NCBI GenBank assembly: GCA_016187465.1
Contig: JACPJQ010000003.1
Location: 248,001 to 312,000 of the forward strand
Direction of reading: 5' to 3'
Source: Candidatus Woesearchaeota archaeon
GTDB taxonomy: Archaea > Nanobdellota > Nanobdellia > Woesearchaeales > GW2011-AR4
DNA: 64,000 bases
Shown: piece after piece, positions 59,651 through 64,000 of the stretch
Numbering within the stretch: the first letter of the stretch is position 1
Layout: every line of letters starts with the position of its first letter
Program-made: the position numbers and the translations under genes
Notes under the pieces: generated by a model
Told to the model about the DNA's origin: nothing
The model's input: only the letters and a program-made list of their open reading frames with translations
Database searches by the model: none

Positions 59651-59859
59651 AACATTTTTATTTCAAATTGTTATTATAATAACATTATGTTTATATAGGA
59701 AGTATAAATACTTTGTGGTGAGATTAAGAGGTATAAGATAGAATCATAGAAAATTTTAGATAACGCACAATAAGTCCAAGAAATTATAAATTAGAACCCA
59801 TAAAAGATGTGGCGCCAAGAGTATTCTTGACTTTTGCTAAATAACTTGTGACAAAAAGA

Positions 59860-59869
59860 TTTATATACT
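59860..59869 (+). promoter_or_regulatory. TATA box of the aspartate kinase gene
   Basis: TTTATATACT centred about 26 bases ahead of the ATG at 59890, implying a leaderless transcript. Confidence 0.6.
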
Positions 59870-59889
59870 ACTCTTAAGTAACTATTAAA

Positions 59890-61275
59890 ATGGCAATAGT
59901 CTCAAAATTTGGAGGAACATCTGCCAAAGATGGGATAACACTCGAAAATGTAATCAATAATATAATACTTGCAAATCCAGAAAGAAAAGTGATTGTATTC
60001 TCAGCGCCCGGTAAGGCATCTCAAGATGATATTAAGGTTACTGATTTGTTAATACGAATAGGGGAAACCAACTGGAACTCAAGAGAATATCCTTCAGATC
60101 TCATAAGGCAGTTTAGGGAGAGGTTTTTAACAATTGCCGATTATCTTGGCTTAGAAAGATCTTTCTTGTCTTACCATTTTAATTTGCTTGATGCCTTTGT
60201 TAAAACTGAGATGGATAACCGTGATGCCTATTTAGACAGCATTAAGCCTTTTGGAGAGATGATAACTGCTAAATTAGTGGCTGAATTTTTAAGAAAACAA
60301 GGAAAAAAAACTGGCGTTTATCTCCCCGAAGAGATAGGGATGATAACCGATGGAAATTTTGGCAAGTCAAAGCTTTTGGAGTCTTCATATCAAAAGATTA
60401 CAGATAAATTAAAACCAGTCCTAGAAAGGACAGATGAAATCATAATTGTCCCGGGATTTTATGGGGTCGACAGCCGTGGAAGATACACTACTTTTTCCAG
60501 AGGCGGTTCTGATTTGACTGGAGCTATTTTGGCTAATACAGTTGATGCAAAGTTATATGAAAACTGGACAGATACAGATGGTATAAGAAGAGCTGATCCG
60601 AGAATTATAGATAATCCCGACACAATCGAAAAAATGACTTATAGAGAAGCGAGAGAGTTTGCCTATTCAGGGGCTGAGGTACTGCATCCAGATACTCTAA
60701 TTCCTTTGATAGCTAAAGATATACCATTAAATGTGAGGAATACGTTCAATCTTTCTAATAAGGGTACATACATAACCACAAGCAAAATACCTAATGGTCA
60801 TGTTGTTGAAGGAGTCTCACATAAGGAAGGGTTTACAGTGTTATATGTGGAAAAAACTGGTATGGAAGATGAAATTGGATACCTTAATAGGTTAACTAAT
60901 GTATTGTTAAATCATGGATTATCAATAAGCCAAATGACAACAAGCATAGATTCAGTATCTGTAGCAATGCCTGCAAATCAAATCAATGGCAAAGCAGAAG
61001 CTGTTATAGGTGATATTATTAAGAATAAGCTGGCAGATAGTGAGGGTGTCAACATGGACTATGATAAATCAATGGTCTGTGTAGTTGGTGAAGGAATGAG
61101 GCATCATGTAGGTGTTTTAACTAAGTTATCCGGTGAATTAGCTTCTCATGGAATCAATATCGAAACAGTCTATCAAGGGCCTTCTGAAAGGAGCATTATA
61201 TTCGGATTGGATTCTAAAGATGCCAAGATTGCAGTTAAAGCTATCTATGATTTGTATTTTGGAAACCGAAGATAA
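59890..61275 (+). CDS. lysC: Aspartate kinase with C-terminal ACT domains
   Basis: Phosphorylates aspartate, the first step to lysine, threonine and methionine. 461 residues: SKFGGTSAKDG at the start, the FSAPGKASQDD loop, FSRGGSDLTGAILAN and LYENWTDTDGIRRADPRI in the kinase part, and a tandem ACT pair from about residue 310 on (YVEKTGMEDEIGYL..., VVGEGMRHHVG). The ACT pair makes feedback inhibition likely. Supplies the path used by hom. Confidence 0.95.
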   Translation: MAIVSKFGGTSAKDGITLENVINNIILANPERKVIVFSAPGKASQDDIKVTDLLIRIGETNWNSREYPSDLIRQFRERFLTIADYLGLERSFLSYHFNLLDAFVKTEMDNRDAYLDSIKPFGEMITAKLVAEFLRKQGKKTGVYLPEEIGMITDGNFGKSKLLESSYQKITDKLKPVLERTDEIIIVPGFYGVDSRGRYTTFSRGGSDLTGAILANTVDAKLYENWTDTDGIRRADPRIIDNPDTIEKMTYREAREFAYSGAEVLHPDTLIPLIAKDIPLNVRNTFNLSNKGTYITTSKIPNGHVVEGVSHKEGFTVLYVEKTGMEDEIGYLNRLTNVLLNHGLSISQMTTSIDSVSVAMPANQINGKAEAVIGDIIKNKLADSEGVNMDYDKSMVCVVGEGMRHHVGVLTKLSGELASHGINIETVYQGPSERSIIFGLDSKDAKIAVKAIYDLYFGNRR

Positions 61276-61320
61276 AAAGTTTCCACAATCTTTATATAAT
61301 ATCTTGTGTTTTTTTGTTTC

Positions 61321-62994
61321 ATGCAAAAAACCCCTGACAAAAGTTTTGAAGATGTTTTCTGGGCAGACTCTGTTGCAGACGAAGCAATCAAAAGAGCAGA
61401 GGGCAGTCCGTTGCTTAAGGAAATCACGAAGAAGCACGGGTTTATTGTAATGGATGAGAAAACTCCATCCGGCACCATACATATTGGCTCAGGCAGGGGA
61501 TGGATCATTCATGATGCGATTGCGAAAGCACTAAAAGATAAAGGAGTCAAAGCAAGATTCATCCTCAGCAGCGATGACATGGACCCTTTGGACAAGCCTT
61601 CAAAGGAATTAAGCAGGGAAGAGAATGAAAAATACATTGGAGTCCCTTTTCGGTATATACCGAGCCCTGCAAAAGGCTACAAAAGCTTTGGTGATTATTA
61701 TTTCACCCAATGCACTGATTTATTCAAGGATTTTGGAATTGAAGCAGAGCTTGAAAGCACAGGCCATGAATATGAAAAAGGCTCATTCAACAAAACAATA
61801 AAAATAGCGCTGGATAATGCGGACAAAATACAGAAAGTCTACACTGATTTATATGGAGAGGATGTTGCTGCAGCTACCAAGCTTCCGTTCAATGTAAAAT
61901 GCCCGAAGTGCAGCAGGATATCAACAACTATTGCACTGGAATGGGACAAATCAAAAGAGATGCTTTATTTTGAGTGCAGAAAGGATGTTGTAAAATGGGC
62001 CGAGGGCTGCGGTCATAAAGGATGGATTTCCCCCTATGATGGAAACGGCAAATTCCCATGGAAAGTGGAATGGGCTGCAAAATGGCCTACTAATTCTGTC
62101 ATTGTGGAGACTGCCGGCAAGGACCATTTCACCAAGAACGGCTCTAGGACAGCAGCCTGCAGGATTGCAGTCGATGTTTTTGATTATCCTCCGCCCTATC
62201 CTTCAAACGGATATGAAGAAGGCCAGGGGTATGAGTTTTTTACAGTCGGCGGAAAAAAGATGAGCACCTCCAAAGGCCACGGGCTTGGGTTTGCCGAATC
62301 TATCAACTATGCGCCGGCCAAAATGCTAAGGTTTATGCTTATACGAACGAGGCCAAACGCAGCAATTGATTTTGACCCCTATACAAACGACCTCATATTG
62401 CTTTATGAAAGGTACGACCAGGCAGAGAGGGTTTATTTTGGCAAGGAAGACCTAGGCCAAAAAGAAAATGCGAGGCAGAAAAGAATTTACGAGCTAAGCC
62501 ATGTCGGAAAAATACCAAGCAGGATTCCGCCGCAGGTCAGCTTGCTGCACGCCTCGATGCTTGTGCAGATTTTTGAGGATGAGAATATAATATTTGACTG
62601 CTTAAGAGAAACTGGGCATTTGCCGCAAGATGCCGATAAACAAGAGTTAGCGTACGTCAAGGAAAGGCTAAAATTTGCAAAGATATGGGTTGAGGAGTTT
62701 GCAGAAGAGCAGTACAAATTTAAGCTTCAGAAAGAGATTCCCAAGGGCTTAAATCTCAATGAAAAGCAAAAAAAAGCACTGCATGTTCTTGCAGAAAGAC
62801 TGAAGAAGAAATGGGATGAAAAGGATTTATTCAATGAATTTTATAATATTTGCAAAGAGCTTGATATTAAAAATACGGAGTTTTTTGAAGCAGCATATAG
62901 AGTTCTGCTTAACAAGGAGAAAGGGCCGAAGCTTGCGCCATTTATTTTGGCGATTGGAAAGGAGAAAGCGGCGAGAATGTTTGAGGGGGTTTAG
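61321..62994 (+). CDS. lysS: Lysyl-tRNA synthetase, class I
   Basis: Attaches lysine to tRNA-Lys. It is the class I form used by many archaea, with the HIGH-equivalent HIGSGRG, the KMSKS loop KMSTSKG, and a zinc knuckle (CPKC...). 557 residues from the ATG at 61321 (MQKTPDKSFEDVFW); a GTG at 61306 is less likely. A probable tRNA-Lys gene lies 3.5 kb upstream. Confidence 0.95.
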   Translation: MQKTPDKSFEDVFWADSVADEAIKRAEGSPLLKEITKKHGFIVMDEKTPSGTIHIGSGRGWIIHDAIAKALKDKGVKARFILSSDDMDPLDKPSKELSREENEKYIGVPFRYIPSPAKGYKSFGDYYFTQCTDLFKDFGIEAELESTGHEYEKGSFNKTIKIALDNADKIQKVYTDLYGEDVAAATKLPFNVKCPKCSRISTTIALEWDKSKEMLYFECRKDVVKWAEGCGHKGWISPYDGNGKFPWKVEWAAKWPTNSVIVETAGKDHFTKNGSRTAACRIAVDVFDYPPPYPSNGYEEGQGYEFFTVGGKKMSTSKGHGLGFAESINYAPAKMLRFMLIRTRPNAAIDFDPYTNDLILLYERYDQAERVYFGKEDLGQKENARQKRIYELSHVGKIPSRIPPQVSLLHASMLVQIFEDENIIFDCLRETGHLPQDADKQELAYVKERLKFAKIWVEEFAEEQYKFKLQKEIPKGLNLNEKQKKALHVLAERLKKKWDEKDLFNEFYNICKELDIKNTEFFEAAYRVLLNKEKGPKLAPFILAIGKEKAARMFEGV

Positions 62995-63000
62995 GTTAGT

Positions 63001-63357
63001 TTATTTTCCTTCATTGTATATTATCAACCATCCTTCCAATTTTCTAACTAACTTCTCAAGAGAGTCTTGTGTGTTGGCTGGTCTTTTTCCTGAATTCTTT
63101 TTTTTAGGTGTTTCTTTTTGAAATGTAATGCTTGAAAGATAACGACCTATTTCAGAAGATTTGCACTCGCCTGCATTTTCTATTATTTTTCTAATTTCTT
63201 TGACTAATAATCTATAGTCGCCATTAAAATATTCAAATGCATTCGGCAATACTTTTTCCTCAAAGAGTTTCCTGCCTTGGTTTCCGCAGGTATACATATA
63301 TTCTTGCAGTAAAATGTTGTATGTTTGTTTAGGGTACTCCGTTCTTTCTTTCATCAT
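63001..63357 (-). CDS. Hypothetical protein
   Basis: 118 residues, mostly helical, with a basic serine/lysine patch (TPKKKNSGKRPANTQ). Contains an unpaired set of cysteines (CGNQG, ECKSS). No known domain. It lies three bases after the larC stop codon, same strand, so co-transcribed. Confidence 0.6.
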   Translation of the reverse strand: MMKERTEYPKQTYNILLQEYMYTCGNQGRKLFEEKVLPNAFEYFNGDYRLLVKEIRKIIENAGECKSSEIGRYLSSITFQKETPKKKNSGKRPANTQDSLEKLVRKLEGWLIIYNEGK

Positions 63358-63360
63358 TCT

Positions 63361-64000
63361 CTAAATCCATAAATTATTCTTCCCGACATCTTCATAAACT
63401 CTCTTCAATGGAATTCTCTTCAATTTAGCAATCCTAGCGCAATCCTCGTATTCCGGCATCGTATTTTGGATTTTGCCGTTTAACTTAGATACTTTCACTC
63501 TTACATTCCCGTATTTCGTATTTATTGTCTTGATTTCCCTGTCAAGTTTTCTTTTCTCTGCTGTAAAAATTCTGACTCCAAGTGTTGTCGTCTCGTCAAA
63601 AATTATATTGCACAACTTGTCTACATCTTTATTTTCAGCCAAAACTGTTATTTTTATAGCAGGCCTTCCCTTCTTCATTATAATATTTGTCAAGTAAGCG
63701 TCCAAAGCGCCGCTTTCCATCAATCTGTCAACAACATAAGGATAAATCTCCGGATTCATGTTGTCAATGTTTGTTTCAATAACGTTGATAGTTTCATTTT
63801 CCTTATTTTCAATCTCTCCAATAAAAACTCTCAGCACATTAGGCTGTTCTAGCTCTTTTGATCCAGCGCCATATCCGATTTTTTCAACTTTCATGGAAGG
63901 CATTTCGCCAAATTTTGAAGCAAAATTAGTGATTATCGCCGCCCCTGTTGGAGTAACAAGCTCTGCTTCAATATTGTTATGGTAAATCGGGACGCTTTTC
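63361..64000 (-). CDS. larC: LarC-like nickel-insertion protein (5' part outside window)
   Basis: C-terminal part of LarC (DUF111), which forms the nickel-pincer cofactor of lactate racemase in bacteria and occurs widely in archaea with unknown target. The frame is open to the window edge: IYHNNIEAELVTPTGAAIITNF precedes the MPSMKVEKIGYGAGSKEL core, then ETNIDNMNPEIYPYVVDRL and ITVLAENKDVDKL. The first methionine in the window, at 63903, is internal. No lactate racemase gene is visible here. Confidence 0.88.
   Translation of the reverse strand, partial: KSVPIYHNNIEAELVTPTGAAIITNFASKFGEMPSMKVEKIGYGAGSKELEQPNVLRVFIGEIENKENETINVIETNIDNMNPEIYPYVVDRLMESGALDAYLTNIIMKKGRPAIKITVLAENKDVDKLCNIIFDETTTLGVRIFTAEKRKLDREIKTINTKYGNVRVKVSKLNGKIQNTMPEYEDCARIAKLKRIPLKRVYEDVGKNNLWI

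Overview
The window reads as chromosomal DNA of a small-genome archaeon, most likely a DPANN lineage close to Woesearchaeota or Pacearchaeota. The archaeal markers are ribosomal proteins S17e, S6e, L21e and L10e, RNA polymerase subunits K and F, aIF2 gamma, SepF, a ZPR1 homologue, class I lysyl-tRNA synthetase, DUF655, GH57 amylase and a tRNA interrupted by introns. The DNA is AT-rich, genes are closely packed, several promoters look leaderless, and many proteins are short zinc ribbons or small membrane proteins. Several central enzymes are of bacterial type (CoaE, CoaD, MetK, Apt, triosephosphate isomerase), which suggests much old gene acquisition. The taxonomic call is an inference from gene content.

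Layout. 1-6.1 kb: Lhr helicase (cut by the window edge), a CoaE/CoaD pair, then a leftward cluster with S17e, RpoK, an acidic micro-ORF and a zinc-ribbon microprotein. 6.3-8.2 kb: one intact and two decayed VOC-fold genes, and a toxin-antitoxin pair whose toxin frame carries a TGA. 8.3-18.1 kb: an alpha-glucan island (GH57 amylase, GT4 and GT3 glycosyltransferases, debranching enzyme, GH15 enzyme) with a Tat-signal protein. 18.2-22.3 kb: VapBC, AlaX, two divergent paralogous membrane proteins, a phosphoesterase and an HTH-CBS regulator. 22.6-26.5 kb: MetK and a complete arginine-to-putrescine set. 26.7-31.2 kb: transcription and translation genes plus SepF and ZPR1.

31.4-41.7 kb carries MTA phosphorylase, MtnA, a LsrF-like class I aldolase, two dehydrogenase/reductase genes and Apt. 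Together they could recycle the methylthioadenosine released by polyamine synthesis, with the sugar leaving as dihydroxyacetone phosphate. This is the best candidate in the window for an undescribed pathway variant. The same stretch holds a DUF2157 membrane protein carrying seven cysteine/tryptophan repeats and a relic of a second MTA phosphorylase gene. 42-52 kb: aIF2 gamma, S6e, L10e, a Kef-type antiporter, MscS and a very large exported hydrolase. 52-57.6 kb: small proteins, thioredoxin, triosephosphate isomerase, pilin-like and lipoprotein genes. 57.7-64 kb: a tRNA that is probably Lys(CTT) with two tiny introns and an inverted 19-56 tertiary pair, homoserine dehydrogenase, an ACT-like protein, aspartate kinase, class I LysRS and a truncated LarC.

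The intergenic DNA is unusual. Short perfect hairpins with three-base loops, often GAA or TTC, recur through the window. They form dense arrays on both sides of the S6e gene, and a dispersed element with the core CAGTGACATG occurs at four or more intergenic sites.
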